From Sinobacterium caligoides (GTDB taxonomy: Bacteria; Pseudomonadota; Gammaproteobacteria; Pseudomonadales; Sinobacteriaceae): DNA of 64,000 nucleotides. Location: NCBI RefSeq assembly GCF_003752585.1, contig NZ_RKHR01000004.1, forward strand, positions 868,001-932,000, read 5' to 3'. How positions within the stretch are numbered: position 1 is the first letter of the stretch; each line of letters starts with the position of its first letter. Shown here one piece after another: positions 8,096 through 16,736 of the stretch. Below the pieces are notes generated by a model that was given only the letters and a program-made list of their open reading frames with translations, did no database searches and had not been told where the DNA came from. The position numbers and the translations under genes were made by a program.

Positions 8096-9580
8096 ATGCC
8101 TTCATACGACTGCCTCGTTCAACTCGAGTTAAACCAAAGCGATAATTTACAGCGACAAATCAGACAATACTTACTGCAGTTAATCAGCTCTGCACACTTT
8201 ATGGCCAAGCCTCTCCCCTCCTGCCGCAAGATGGCAAAGTTACTCGGCGTGTCGCGTAACACCATCGTGCTGGTCTATGAAAGCCTCGTCGATGACGGCT
8301 ATCTGCAGTCGCGCGAACGTAGTGGTTTCTATGTTCACGAAGATATCTATAAAGAAGGAGCAGCAGCTTTTCCCGTGCCGCAACCGCAAGCACATAAACC
8401 CTCAATATGGGGCGAGCGACTAGAAAAACGAACCACTATGGTGCAGAACATCGAAAAGCCCAGCGAATGGTTTCGCCAGCCCTACCCGTTTATTTATGGC
8501 CAGATCGAACAACACTATTTCCCCATTCAACACTGGCGCGCTTGCTCCAGGGTGGCACAGCAGCGTGATGGCTTAAAAGACTGGCTCGATGATTACGTCG
8601 ACTCGGACGACCCTATGCTGGTCGAACAGATTCGCCAACAGCTACTGAGTAAGCGCGGCATCGCCTGCCACAGCGACGAGATCCTAATCACCATCGGCAC
8701 CCAAAATTCACTCTATATTCTCGCCCAGCTACTCGTACGAAAAGACAGCACCTTCGGCATCGAAGAACCGGGCTATACCGACGCGAGAAACATCTTCGCG
8801 CTGGCCGGCGCCCAATTACAACCATTAGAGATTGATGCCCACGGCGCCAAGACCAATCACATGGCCGGCTGTGACTGCGTCTTTCTTACCCCGAGCCACC
8901 AGGTCCCGACCAATATCACCATGTCACCAGATCGACGACAGGCGGTGTTAGCTCAGGCGAAAGCACATGACTTTATTATTATCGAAGACGATTACGAGAG
9001 CGAAATTAACAGTAGCCACGCCCCGTCGCCAGCACTAAAGAGCCTCGATAGTGAAGGCCGAGTCATCTATGTCAGCAGCCTGTCGAAGTCGTTATCGCCC
9101 GGCCTACGCCTAGGCTTTCTCGTCGCCGATCGCGAGCTGGTTGCCGAGGCGCGGGCATTAAGGCGGCTGATGTACCGCCACCCCCCCAGCAACAATCAAC
9201 GCACCGCCGCGCTCTTCATGGCGCAGGGGCACTACGATAGTTATTTAAGGGGATTGCGGAATAAACTGGCAGATAAGGCCGAGGTGATGCGCCGCGGCAT
9301 ACAGCGCCACCTCAACCAATGCAACATCTTCGGCGACACCGACGGCAGCAGTTTCTGGCTGCAAGCCCCCGAGTTTGTCGACTGCGCTCTATTAGCCAAA
9401 CGTGCCCTGCAGGCCGGCATTGTCATCGAGGCCGGTGCCGTACACTTCCACCGCAAACCGGCGCCGCGCAATTTCTTTCGCCTGGGCTTTGCCGCCATCC
9501 CCATCGAGCGCATCGACGAGGGGCTGGAAAAACTCGGCCAGCTAATCGAGGACTATCGACAACTGACCTTAGTCAGCTGA
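8096..9580 (+). CDS. MocR-type (GntR/aminotransferase fusion) transcriptional regulator, TauR/PdxR-like
   Basis: A 494-residue fusion of a GntR winged helix (recognition region about residues 40-75, Ser-Cys-Arg-Lys-Met-Ala-Lys-Leu-Leu-Gly-Val-Ser-Arg-Asn-Thr) to a fold-type I aminotransferase domain. The PLP-binding Lys is Lys331 in Ser-Ser-Leu-Ser-Lys-Ser-Leu, and Glu-Asp-Asp-Tyr at 297-300 carries the Asp that contacts the pyridine nitrogen. Such proteins use PLP or its adducts as effector and rarely act as enzymes. Divergence from tauABC suggests a TauR-like activator of taurine uptake, as known in Rhodobacter. PdxR or GabR-like roles are alternatives. Confidence 0.85.
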   Translation: MPSYDCLVQLELNQSDNLQRQIRQYLLQLISSAHFMAKPLPSCRKMAKLLGVSRNTIVLVYESLVDDGYLQSRERSGFYVHEDIYKEGAAAFPVPQPQAHKPSIWGERLEKRTTMVQNIEKPSEWFRQPYPFIYGQIEQHYFPIQHWRACSRVAQQRDGLKDWLDDYVDSDDPMLVEQIRQQLLSKRGIACHSDEILITIGTQNSLYILAQLLVRKDSTFGIEEPGYTDARNIFALAGAQLQPLEIDAHGAKTNHMAGCDCVFLTPSHQVPTNITMSPDRRQAVLAQAKAHDFIIIEDDYESEINSSHAPSPALKSLDSEGRVIYVSSLSKSLSPGLRLGFLVADRELVAEARALRRLMYRHPPSNNQRTAALFMAQGHYDSYLRGLRNKLADKAEVMRRGIQRHLNQCNIFGDTDGSSFWLQAPEFVDCALLAKRALQAGIVIEAGAVHFHRKPAPRNFFRLGFAAIPIERIDEGLEKLGQLIEDYRQLTLVS

Positions 9581-9649
9581 TCTTAGCTAGCTGAACAGGG
9601 CCACTAAAATTGGCACTGAGAATAACCAGGTAACGATCAAGCGTGTTCG

Positions 9650-11275
9650 CTAACTGTCGTCTGTGCGGCAGGCGGCAAAAAAGTCCATCGATGGCTGGTA
9701 AACCTTGGTCGACACATTCATCAACCCGAGTATCGAGTGGAACCAGTTATCGTGGCTATAGCTCTCAGTCTCCGCATGACGACGCAGACAGGCTTCATCG
9801 AGGTGATTATCGCGGTAGAACGACGGCGACATCCAGGTCATCCACGGCACGTGGGTCTGCTCCTTCGGTGCCATAAAATAAGGGGCACCGTGCAGGTACA
9901 TGCCGTTTTCACCCAACGACTCACCGTGATCTGAGACGTACATCAGGGCGACATTATACTGCTGTTGATACGACTTCAACTTATCCAGCAACTTACCCAC
10001 GACATAGTCGGTGTACACCAGCGTATTGTCATAGTTATTGATCAGCGCCTGGTGTTCACAATTCTGAATATCGCTGCGCTGACAGTCAGGCTGAAAAGTC
10101 CTTGTGGCTTCGTTATAACGCTGATAATAAGTTGGACCATGGCTGCCCTGGGTGTGGATAAAAATAGCCCCGGCCTGGCGCTGCTTCATCACCGTGGCCA
10201 CATCGCGATCGAAATGCGCGATTAACGATTCATCGAGACACACCGGCCCCTGACAAAACTCACTGCTGTTCTCCTTCGTCGCCGTCCAGGTCGGCACGCG
10301 ATCACAGACGCCTTTACAGCCCTCATCATTCTCGTTCCACTGCACGCCCACGCCCGCATCGGCCAATATATCCACTGCGTTCTGCTGGTAGCGCACTTTC
10401 TTTTCATCTTGATTCTCTCGCGTCATCACCGAGAACATGCAGGGTACCGAGACGGCGGTCAAGGTGCCGCAGGAAGCGACGTTTTGCAAACTGATCATAT
10501 TGTTAGAGATCATGTTCGGTGTCGTCATACGCTCATAACCATTCGCAGGGAAATGATCGGCACGCGCCGTCTCTCCCACGACCACAACAACTAGCGTCGG
10601 TTTCTCTGTCGGGTGCAATACCGCGTCATCGGCAATCGTCTCAAACTCTGGCGGTGTGCTCAGATAACGCTTATTCACGTACTTGCTCGCGCCCTTAATA
10701 AAATAGTAGGGCACGATATCCTGATCCAGCGTATGGTTGTTGCGAGCAATCGCCGCGACATCGATCGCGTAAAAACAATAAACGCCGCCGATGATCACCA
10801 GCGACAAGGTGACGCTCAATAATTTGTAGGCCAACTCCTTGAATACGCTTTGGTAGCGTATGCCAACCCAAGACAACAACAGCGACGGTACGATACCGGT
10901 CACTAACAACCAAAAAATAAACGAGCTGTTTAAGTAGCTACTCGCCTCCGCGCTATTGGTTTCCGTCATCGTCTCGATCATGCGCCAGTCATAGACCACG
11001 CCATAGAAATACATCGAGTAGGCGGCCGCCGCAGATAATAGGATTAACACCACAAAGAAAGGCTTAAAAATATAGGGCCATGAGAGCAGGGTGAATAACA
11101 GATTAAACAGCGCGAAGAAAACCGCCGCCAATGCCAGCGCGATGCCGACATTCATCTCACCACTCTCTGTGAGGATGTGATAGAGCTTAAACGATAGCGG
11201 GTAGTTGAGCACCAGCGTAAAAAACAGGGCGATCAACGCCGTCAAATAGACGGACTTAATAGTGGGTTTTTTCAT
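9650..11275 (-). CDS. eptA: lipid A phosphoethanolamine transferase, EptA type
   Basis: A 541-residue inner-membrane enzyme. About five N-terminal membrane segments (residues 10-175) are followed by a periplasmic sulfatase-fold domain. The catalytic nucleophile is Thr236 in Gly-Glu-Thr-Ala-Arg-Ala-Asp. Ser-Cys-Gly-Thr-x-Thr-Ala-Val-Ser-Val-Pro-Cys-Met-Phe-Ser and Val-Ser-Asp-His-Gly-Glu-Ser-Leu-Gly-Glu-Asn-Gly-Met-Tyr-Leu-His-Gly are typical of EptA/MCR enzymes, as are paired Cys residues in the periplasmic part. It transfers phosphoethanolamine to lipid A phosphates, which lowers polymyxin binding. No PmrAB/BasRS pair lies next to it, so regulation is not visible here. Confidence 0.93.
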   Translation of the reverse strand: MKKPTIKSVYLTALIALFFTLVLNYPLSFKLYHILTESGEMNVGIALALAAVFFALFNLLFTLLSWPYIFKPFFVVLILLSAAAAYSMYFYGVVYDWRMIETMTETNSAEASSYLNSSFIFWLLVTGIVPSLLLSWVGIRYQSVFKELAYKLLSVTLSLVIIGGVYCFYAIDVAAIARNNHTLDQDIVPYYFIKGASKYVNKRYLSTPPEFETIADDAVLHPTEKPTLVVVVVGETARADHFPANGYERMTTPNMISNNMISLQNVASCGTLTAVSVPCMFSVMTRENQDEKKVRYQQNAVDILADAGVGVQWNENDEGCKGVCDRVPTWTATKENSSEFCQGPVCLDESLIAHFDRDVATVMKQRQAGAIFIHTQGSHGPTYYQRYNEATRTFQPDCQRSDIQNCEHQALINNYDNTLVYTDYVVGKLLDKLKSYQQQYNVALMYVSDHGESLGENGMYLHGAPYFMAPKEQTHVPWMTWMSPSFYRDNHLDEACLRRHAETESYSHDNWFHSILGLMNVSTKVYQPSMDFFAACRTDDS

Positions 11276-11822
11276 GTTAACTCTTACGTTGACGGCATCC
11301 TCGCAGACGACAAAGCCGCGAATGATGAGATGATGTGTACTAACAACCGCAGTATTGGAATCAAAAAAGGAAATTAAAGAGCCGATGCCTGTTTATGAAA
11401 AGGACATTAGCCAACAGCGCGCCATTATAAGCGCAATCTGCAATGCAAGATATGTCTAAATGTTAACCTGTACAAATCAGGCCCCTGCCACACCACCAGA
11501 TCGAGTAATTCCCCCTTCTCTCAAAGTACTTCTACCAATGCAGGAAGCGTCATCGGCTTAGCCGTTATCGACAGATAGCATTCCTTTTAATAAAACAAAA
11601 AAAACCTAACAACGACACTATTTTCAACATGTATAAAAGTTAACGGAACTTTAAAAAAAGAAAAAGTCGCCTTTTATTAATGAAATAGGATGCACCATCG
11701 GCATTCCCGACGCGTCCTGATTATTCCAGAAAAAGTCGCCTGATTACTATGGCCGCACCTTCCAAGGCACAGCCCGACCAGCCGGTCGTAATATTATTAT
11801 TTACAATGGGATTCTCTCAACA
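11276..11822. other. intergenic region upstream of the OMP gene, with a 14-bp direct repeat
   Basis: About 550 bases between divergent eptA and the OMP gene at 11823, with no gene I can support. The word agaaaaagtcgcct occurs twice, at 11659-11672 and 11728-11741, 69 bases apart start to start, on the OMP side. This could be a paired binding site for a regulator of the OMP gene. Confidence 0.45.
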
Positions 11823-12392
11823 ATGAAAAAAGCCGCTCTTTTACTCGCTCTACCACTCCTCTCCTCGATCGCAGGTAATGCACTTGCCGCTGACAAGTCT
11901 GGTTTCTATGCGGGCGCAGGTATTGGCCATGGCAAGATGACCCTCAAAACCGACGGCGGCGACCTGGATTCGAATAATACCCGCGTTAACATCCATGGCG
12001 GCTACCGCTTCAACAACTATATCGGCACAGAGATTGCCTACGAAGACATTGGCGAATTTCATCAATCAAATGGTAGCTACACAGCGCAACTTCTTAGCCG
12101 AAACCTTTCGGCCGCCGCCGTTGGTTATCTGCCGCTGAGCAACCGCTTTGAACTTTACGGCAAGGCCGGCCTTGCGCTGGTACAGAATACGACAAAAGGC
12201 GAGTATAAAGGCGAGCCTGACTATCGAGACACTAGCGAGGACGTCGCTGTATTCGCAGCCCTCGGCAGCAACTTCGCGCTGACTCAGCAAGTCGATCTCT
12301 TTGCCGAGGCACGTTTCATGTATGCCGAACCTGAAGATCAGCTAAAAGCCTACGACACTTCGATGACCGTCGGCGCACGCTACCGCTTCTAA
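11823..12392 (+). CDS. outer membrane beta-barrel protein (OmpA-like transmembrane domain)
   Basis: A 189-residue protein with a signal peptide cleaved after Ala22 (Asn-Ala-Leu-Ala before Ala-Asp-Lys). The mature part has alternating amphipathic strands and ends in Tyr-Arg-Phe, the C-terminal signal for insertion by the BAM complex. It resembles a small eight-stranded barrel of the porin-family/OmpA-transmembrane type. Its front half (Gly-Phe-Tyr-Ala-Gly-Ala-Gly-Ile-Gly and Gly-Gly-Tyr-Arg-Phe-Asn-Asn-Tyr-Ile) resembles the barrel at 54593, so they may be distant paralogues. Function in the membrane is unknown. Confidence 0.85.
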   Translation: MKKAALLLALPLLSSIAGNALAADKSGFYAGAGIGHGKMTLKTDGGDLDSNNTRVNIHGGYRFNNYIGTEIAYEDIGEFHQSNGSYTAQLLSRNLSAAAVGYLPLSNRFELYGKAGLALVQNTTKGEYKGEPDYRDTSEDVAVFAALGSNFALTQQVDLFAEARFMYAEPEDQLKAYDTSMTVGARYRF

Positions 12393-12426
12393 TTATACGC
12401 ACCTCCCCTCGGTCGCGTTAGAGGCC

Positions 12427-12450
12427 GTCGATGGCAGGTCTGCCATCGAC
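12427..12450. terminator. hairpin between convergent genes
   Basis: A perfect 10-bp stem (gtcgatggca/tgccatcgac) with a four-base loop lies between the convergent OMP and LysR genes. No T tract follows on either strand, so it is either a non-canonical terminator or a 3'-end stabilising hairpin. Confidence 0.5.
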
Positions 12451-12462
12451 ACCTCCCTTGCA

Positions 12463-13350
12463 TTATCGCAGCTTGGCAAAGTATTGCGCTGACTGCTCTA
12501 TCACTCGCTGTTTGACCGCCTTCACCTCCAGTTCACTCTGCCAGATTAGGTCGATCGCCAACCTAGGCTGCAACGCCAAGAACTCCGGCTGCAATACTGC
12601 AAAGCCCCCTTTTTCGACTAGTGCCTCGGCATCTTGTGACGCCAAAATACTCCAGTTATCCGTTTGCGTTAACACCTCCTGCAACACCTCTAAGCTCTCC
12701 ACGAACGACCAGTTCGGTGATTTCAATCCTCGCGCCATAAACGATTTAGAGTAGCCGGCGCCCAAGAACAGCTGTGGATAACAACTCAACTGCGCAGAGG
12801 AGCATGATTGACCATTCAGCGGGTGATGCTCTGCCACCACATAGTGTTGCGAGAAATAACCGACCTGCTTAAAACTTAACCCCTCATAGGCATCGGTGGT
12901 CTTAGATAAAACAAAAGCGACATCGGCCGTATCGCCTACCGCCAATTTGACCTGCTCGCCAAAGCAGCGGTGTAAGTTAACCCGGGTGTGAGGGAATGCC
13001 TGCTTCAACGCCAGCGCGAGGCCGGACAATGCAGAAACAGGAATGTGCCCGTCATAGGCGATGGTAAACTCTGACTCCTCTTTCGCCAGCACAGAACTGG
13101 CTAACTGACTGAGGCGTTGAAGATGCATGACCGCGATCTTTGACTGAACCAGGATCGCCTGTGCATTCTCCGTCAGTGCAATATCGCGGCGGCTGCGGTC
13201 GAGCAACGCAAAGCCAAGATCCAGCTCGAGATTGGCAATACTCTCGCTCACCGTCGCCCGCGATTTTTTCAGCTGACGCGCCGCCTCGGCAATACTGCCG
13301 AATTCCGCCACTTTAACAAAGGAAAGCAATTGTTCTGTCGATAGGGGCAT
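12463..13350 (-). CDS. LysR family transcriptional regulator
   Basis: A 295-residue LysR-type protein. The N-terminal winged helix (residues 1-60) contains Leu-Leu-Ser-Phe-Val-Lys-Val-Ala-Glu-Phe-Gly-Ser-Ile-Ala-Glu-Ala-Ala-Arg-Gln-Leu, with Ser-Arg-Ala-Thr-Val-Ser as part of the recognition helix. The remainder is a substrate-binding co-inducer domain. It stands 83 bases downstream of the alpha/beta hydrolase gene on the same strand and may regulate that gene. LysR genes are more often divergent from their target, and nothing else marks the target here. Confidence 0.88.
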   Translation of the reverse strand: MPLSTEQLLSFVKVAEFGSIAEAARQLKKSRATVSESIANLELDLGFALLDRSRRDIALTENAQAILVQSKIAVMHLQRLSQLASSVLAKEESEFTIAYDGHIPVSALSGLALALKQAFPHTRVNLHRCFGEQVKLAVGDTADVAFVLSKTTDAYEGLSFKQVGYFSQHYVVAEHHPLNGQSCSSAQLSCYPQLFLGAGYSKSFMARGLKSPNWSFVESLEVLQEVLTQTDNWSILASQDAEALVEKGGFAVLQPEFLALQPRLAIDLIWQSELEVKAVKQRVIEQSAQYFAKLR

Positions 13351-13433
13351 AGTCTCACTCTTGAAAACGGATACGGGGCGCAGGGATAGCTAGCAAATAC
13401 AAGGCGCATTTGGCGCGCACCTTACGTGAAAAA

Positions 13434-14360
13434 CTAGCGAATCACCATCTTCTCAATCAATGAATAAATCGTGTTACTCGCCTTCGGGCAAAGTTTCTCG
13501 AGATTCAACGCAGCATGTATTGAGTTTTCAACAATATCGATTCTGACCGGGCGGTTTTTCGTCTTTAATTTCTCTGCCCACTGCCGCGACTCATCCACCA
13601 GCGGGCAATGATCGGCCGCCACAATCGACACCGGCGGTAAGTGTGGGCCGACATCCATATACAGCGGCGAACAAGCTCGCCGGTCCTCGCCGTTTTGCAG
13701 GTATTGATCGAAGTACCAGCGGACCCGATCGCGGGTGAGCATATAACCCTCCCCGTAAGTCTCTATTGCCGGCGTAGAGAGAGTGTAGTCCAGGCTCGGA
13801 TAGATCAAGCCGAGGCCACTAATCTGATGCTCTTGCCAACTGCTCTCGATCGCCAGTGTCGCCGCCAGCGCACCGCCGGCAGAGTCGCCCACCAGATAGA
13901 GCTCCTCGGTACTCGCTACACCGATCTTCGCCAGCGCCTGATGCACCCCCTGTAGGGCACATCGCGCATCATTCAAGCCCTGTGGATAAGCATGTTCAGG
14001 CGCCAGCGCATAGTCTACAGCCACCACACGGCAATCAGTCAAGCGAGCGATCTTGCGTAGAATACCCTTATAATCGCCGACACTGCCTGCGACGTGGCCA
14101 CCGCCATGGAGAAATAGCATGATAGGCTTGGCTTCGCCGATATTCTCACCGGCGGCAAATAATTGGCAGGACACACCATCGATCGACAGTGGCTGCTCCA
14201 GCGGCAGTGGCGACTGCTTCGGACCAAAGGCATAGGTAAGTCCTGTCAACGCCACCCGCGCGTCGGAGGGGGTGACAGTAAAACCCGCCTTTATGCGCAA
14301 TTCTGTCGCACGCTGTATTTCACGCAGCCATTGCGTCAGCTGATCTGGTAAACCTAACAT
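13434..14360 (-). CDS. alpha/beta hydrolase, hormone-sensitive-lipase-like esterase
   Basis: A 308-residue carboxylesterase from the ATG at 14358-14360, chosen because AGAGG precedes it at good spacing; a GTG three codons upstream is possible. His-Gly-Gly-Gly at about 85-88 forms the oxyanion hole typical of family IV (HSL) esterases. The nucleophile is Ser160 in Gly-Asp-Ser-Ala-Gly-Gly. The Asp lies in Ala-Ala-Asp-His-Cys-Pro-Leu-Val-Asp-Glu and the His in Ser-Ile-His-Ala-Ala. No signal peptide is seen, so it is probably cytoplasmic, acting on short-chain acyl esters. Confidence 0.9.
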   Translation of the reverse strand: MLGLPDQLTQWLREIQRATELRIKAGFTVTPSDARVALTGLTYAFGPKQSPLPLEQPLSIDGVSCQLFAAGENIGEAKPIMLFLHGGGHVAGSVGDYKGILRKIARLTDCRVVAVDYALAPEHAYPQGLNDARCALQGVHQALAKIGVASTEELYLVGDSAGGALAATLAIESSWQEHQISGLGLIYPSLDYTLSTPAIETYGEGYMLTRDRVRWYFDQYLQNGEDRRACSPLYMDVGPHLPPVSIVAADHCPLVDESRQWAEKLKTKNRPVRIDIVENSIHAALNLEKLCPKASNTIYSLIEKMVIR

Positions 14361-14431
14361 CAACGTCACCTCTTCCTGAGAAAATTAGAGATTAATCGCA
14401 GTGTAGCTCGAAGTCTAGATCGCCCTGCGCG

Positions 14432-14770
14432 TTAATGCGTCGACTGACCAAACCACTGTTGCAGGCGCTGGCTCGCTCGCGACTTCACCGTGTCATCAAT
14501 ACACAGCGCTACCGCAGTGATCGCCGCAGCGATCAGACCCATGTCATCGGTATAGCCCAGTAGCGGCGTGAGATCGGGGATCGCATCGAGGGGAGCGATA
14601 AGATAGGCCAGTGCGCCGTAAATAATACTCTTCTGCTTCAGCGTACACTGCTCAGAATCGAGGGCGTAATAAAGCCACAACACCTTTTCCATCGACTCAT
14701 AACCTATCGTTTTAGCGTAGGCCTTACACTTGGCCCAAAAACCTTGTTCTGAAAAATCGTCTATCTGCAT
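14432..14770 (-). CDS. YkvA family (DUF1232) small membrane protein
   Basis: A 112-residue protein with the DUF1232 core: Ala-Tyr-Leu-Ile-Ala-Pro-Leu-Asp-Ala-Ile-Pro-Asp-Leu-Thr-Pro, then Gly-Tyr-Thr-Asp-Asp. This Pro-x-Asp-x-Ile-Pro-Asp helix-turn-helix hairpin defines the family, whose function is unknown. It lies on the same strand between xdhC and the esterase, with no overlap to either. Confidence 0.85.
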   Translation of the reverse strand: MQIDDFSEQGFWAKCKAYAKTIGYESMEKVLWLYYALDSEQCTLKQKSIIYGALAYLIAPLDAIPDLTPLLGYTDDMGLIAAAITAVALCIDDTVKSRASQRLQQWFGQSTH

Positions 14771-14852
14771 CGTGTTGCTCGCTTTCGTCTGCCCATGCGC
14801 AAAGGGCGTGTTGCTGCGCTCCCTGCTACTATACCAGCAGCTGTGACTTCGG

Positions 14853-14923
14853 CTATACCAGCACCTTCGTCTATACCAGCACCTTCGTCTATACCAGCAC
14901 CTTCGCCTATACCAGCACCTTCG
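14853..14923. repeat. 18-bp tandem repeat covering the xdhC stop codon
   Basis: Four head-to-tail copies of an 18-base unit beginning ctataccagcacc lie at 14853-14870, 14871-14888, 14889-14906 and 14907-14923. The last is the end of the xdhC reading frame including its stop. The copies differ at the last base of the unit only. Because 18 is a multiple of three and each unit carries the stop codon, changes in copy number leave the protein unchanged. Confidence 0.9.
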
Positions 14924-15881
14924 ATTTTGCCAAAATCAAATCAGCCATAATCGAGATCGCAATTTCCACCGGCGTCTTGCTGCCGATATCGAGCCCGATC
15001 GGCGCATGCAGGGTATCCAAGGTAGCATCATCCAGCTGACAGATACGCTGCAGCCGCGCGCGCCGGTTGCGCGTCGTCGCCTGAGAACCGAGTGCCCCCA
15101 AATAAAAGTTAGGGCAATTAAACGCCGCCATCAAGCCAACATCATCAACACGGGGATCATGGGCCAGCGCCAATACAGCGCTTCTCGCCGTCGTGTGGCG
15201 TTCAACAAATTGCGCCGGGTCGGCCCACTCAACATCGATACCGCCCTCACTCGCGTTAAAGTTCCAGCTCTCCGCCATCTCCTCACGGTTATCACACAGC
15301 CGCACTCGGTAACCGGCCATCAACGCCAACCGTGCCACGTGTTCACTGACCGCACTAATACCCAATATCACGATGGACCACACCTGGGCATAGCGCAGCG
15401 TCACCATCGCCGTCGTCAACACCACCTCACTGACCGGTGCACTGGCCAATGTAATCAACGTAGCGCCACCATGGCCCAGGCCGACACTGCGTTCGAAAGG
15501 TTGGAAGCTCTCCGCCAACTGCAGCCAAAGCATCGCGTGCTGACGGTTGATCGACGTCGCCTGCAGCCGCTCCACTAACAACTGAATACTGCCGCCACAG
15601 GGTAGTTCGGAGGGACGGCCACTGCGATTAAGCTGGCTGTTATAGTCAAAGAGCTGTGCTGAGTCAGCAAATTCGCCGGCGATTAACTTCTCGAAGAATG
15701 CCTGCTCCAGGCACCCCCCTGATATCGAGCCCACACGCTGACTGCCGTTGGTCGCAAACAGCGAGCCCACCGGCCGTGGTGCAGAGCCATAGGTCGAGAC
15801 GACACTACAGAGCCAGACATCTTCGCCGGCCTGTAGCCAGCGGTTGAGTTGTTGTAATACCGTCAGATCAGTGAGCTGCAT
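14907..15881 (-). CDS. XdhC/CoxI family protein
   Basis: A 324-residue protein of the family that inserts sulfurated molybdenum cofactor into xanthine dehydrogenase-type enzymes. The N-terminal XdhC_CoxI motif is clear (Ser-Thr-Tyr-Gly-Ser-Ala-Pro-Arg-Pro-Val-Gly and Ser-Ile-Ser-Gly-Gly-Cys-Leu-Glu). A C-terminal Rossmann domain starts around residue 170, and Pro-Ile-Gly-Leu-Asp-Ile-Gly-Ser-Lys-Thr-Pro stands near the end. No molybdenum hydroxylase genes lie nearby, so its client enzyme is elsewhere. Its last codons are part of an 18-bp tandem repeat that continues past the stop. Confidence 0.88.
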   Translation of the reverse strand: MQLTDLTVLQQLNRWLQAGEDVWLCSVVSTYGSAPRPVGSLFATNGSQRVGSISGGCLEQAFFEKLIAGEFADSAQLFDYNSQLNRSGRPSELPCGGSIQLLVERLQATSINRQHAMLWLQLAESFQPFERSVGLGHGGATLITLASAPVSEVVLTTAMVTLRYAQVWSIVILGISAVSEHVARLALMAGYRVRLCDNREEMAESWNFNASEGGIDVEWADPAQFVERHTTARSAVLALAHDPRVDDVGLMAAFNCPNFYLGALGSQATTRNRRARLQRICQLDDATLDTLHAPIGLDIGSKTPVEIAISIMADLILAKSKVLV

Positions 15882-16182
15882 TATCGTTATATTTCTCCGT
15901 CACCCCACCTTGGTCACTTCTTCAGCCATCACTGCGGCCACCCTTGCACCCAGGTTTGGTCTCTATCGTTAAGCAAAATATGCCAACTGCTAAGCCAGCA
16001 GCCAAACTGCTATCGTGAGCATGACATAAAACAGCCCCGCTTAAACTATACCGTTGACGAGGAAGGCCTTTCAATACTGTATAGGGGGGATTATCACTGC
16101 CGTTAGATCATCACCTCGTTGACAGGGGAGGCAGCAAGCGACAAGCCTCGCTAGGCGGGTTATTCTGCGCACCGACAAAAAA
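15882..16182. other. intergenic, nothing recognised
   Basis: About 300 bases between the xdhC start and the terminator of the first small-protein gene. It must contain the xdhC promoter. No gene, repeat or operator could be supported. Confidence 0.4.
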
Positions 16183-16206
16183 GGGCGATATCTTGCGATA
16201 TCGCCC
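16183..16206 (-). terminator. rho-independent terminator of small-protein gene copy 1
   Basis: A perfect 10-bp stem (gggcgatatc/gatatcgccc) closes a GCAA loop on the minus strand and is followed there by a run of six T. It starts about 30 bases after the stop of the 49-residue gene. Confidence 0.88.
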
Positions 16207-16236
16207 TGTTCAGTACTGCTTCAGACGGGGTTAGTA

Positions 16237-16386
16237 CTATTTTGTCGGGAAAGCCAGGTTATGCATATTAGACTTAATGCCCTTGGCTTTGGCGACGGGC
16301 TGCTTACAGTGCCAGGCGTAACGTCCGCACTGGCTAGTCGCTGTATGGATGGCACCGTTTGCAGTCTTGTTCGGAATTAATTTCAT
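16237..16386 (-). CDS. unrecognised 49-residue Cys-containing basic protein, copy 1
   Basis: A short gene starting at ATG with GGGAG seven bases before it. The protein begins Met-Lys-Leu-Ile-Pro-Asn-Lys-Thr-Ala-Asn-Gly and has the block Cys-Gly-Arg-Tyr-Ala-Trp-His-Cys-Lys-Gln-Pro-Val followed by Ala-Lys-Ala-Lys-Gly-Ile-Lys-Ser-Asn. A second copy lies at 16737-16883. Comparing the two, I count 19 synonymous codon differences against five amino-acid replacements and one inserted codon, which is strong evidence that the frame is translated and under purifying selection. There is no signal peptide or membrane segment. I do not recognise the family; the Cys-x6-Cys pair and many Lys/Arg suggest a small nucleic-acid or metal binder, or a modified peptide, but this is speculation. 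Confidence 0.8.
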   Translation of the reverse strand: MKLIPNKTANGAIHTATSQCGRYAWHCKQPVAKAKGIKSNMHNLAFPTK

Positions 16387-16678
16387 CTTGTGCTCCCAGG
16401 CTCGTCGCTCTCTCATTGGTTGAACTGTCTTTATACTGTCCTGTCCACTCAGCGGTGGACTTGCTATTTAAGTTACCGAGTTCACGGCAATAGCTCCAAT
16501 TCGATTTACCTATAGTTGCATAAGCCAAACTTATGTTTAGTCGAGTCAGTGACTTAACAGTATTATAGGGCCTAGCTTGTCGGCTTTTTTAACAGCAACT
16601 CAACACAATAGCAGTAAATACCCGCACTGCCAGACTTACCCACCTCCTCGTTGAATCGCCAAGCTATAGACACAAAAA
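16387..16678. other. upstream region of small-protein copy 1
   Basis: This stretch carries the 5' region of copy 1. Parts of it match the region upstream of copy 2, for example taatttaagttac-like and aattcgattta...tagttgcata words near 16470 and 16510. Whole transcription units, not only the coding parts, were duplicated. The matching blocks could be promoter or leader-RNA elements; I could not assign hexamers. Confidence 0.5.
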
Positions 16679-16702
16679 AGGCGATACCGCTAGGTATCGC
16701 CT
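16679..16702 (-). terminator. rho-independent terminator of small-protein gene copy 2
   Basis: A perfect 10-bp stem (aggcgatacc/ggtatcgcct) with a four-base loop is followed by T residues on the minus strand, about 35 bases after the stop of the 48-residue gene. Its sequence resembles the terminator of copy 1. Confidence 0.88.
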
Positions 16703-16736
16703 CTCTTCGTACTCCCCTCAATAACGCTGTTAAGCA

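Noticed and set aside
16334-16528. 64-residue frame upstream of small-protein copy 1
   Set aside because: The matching frame upstream of copy 2 is interrupted by a stop after nine codons, so the reading frame is not conserved.
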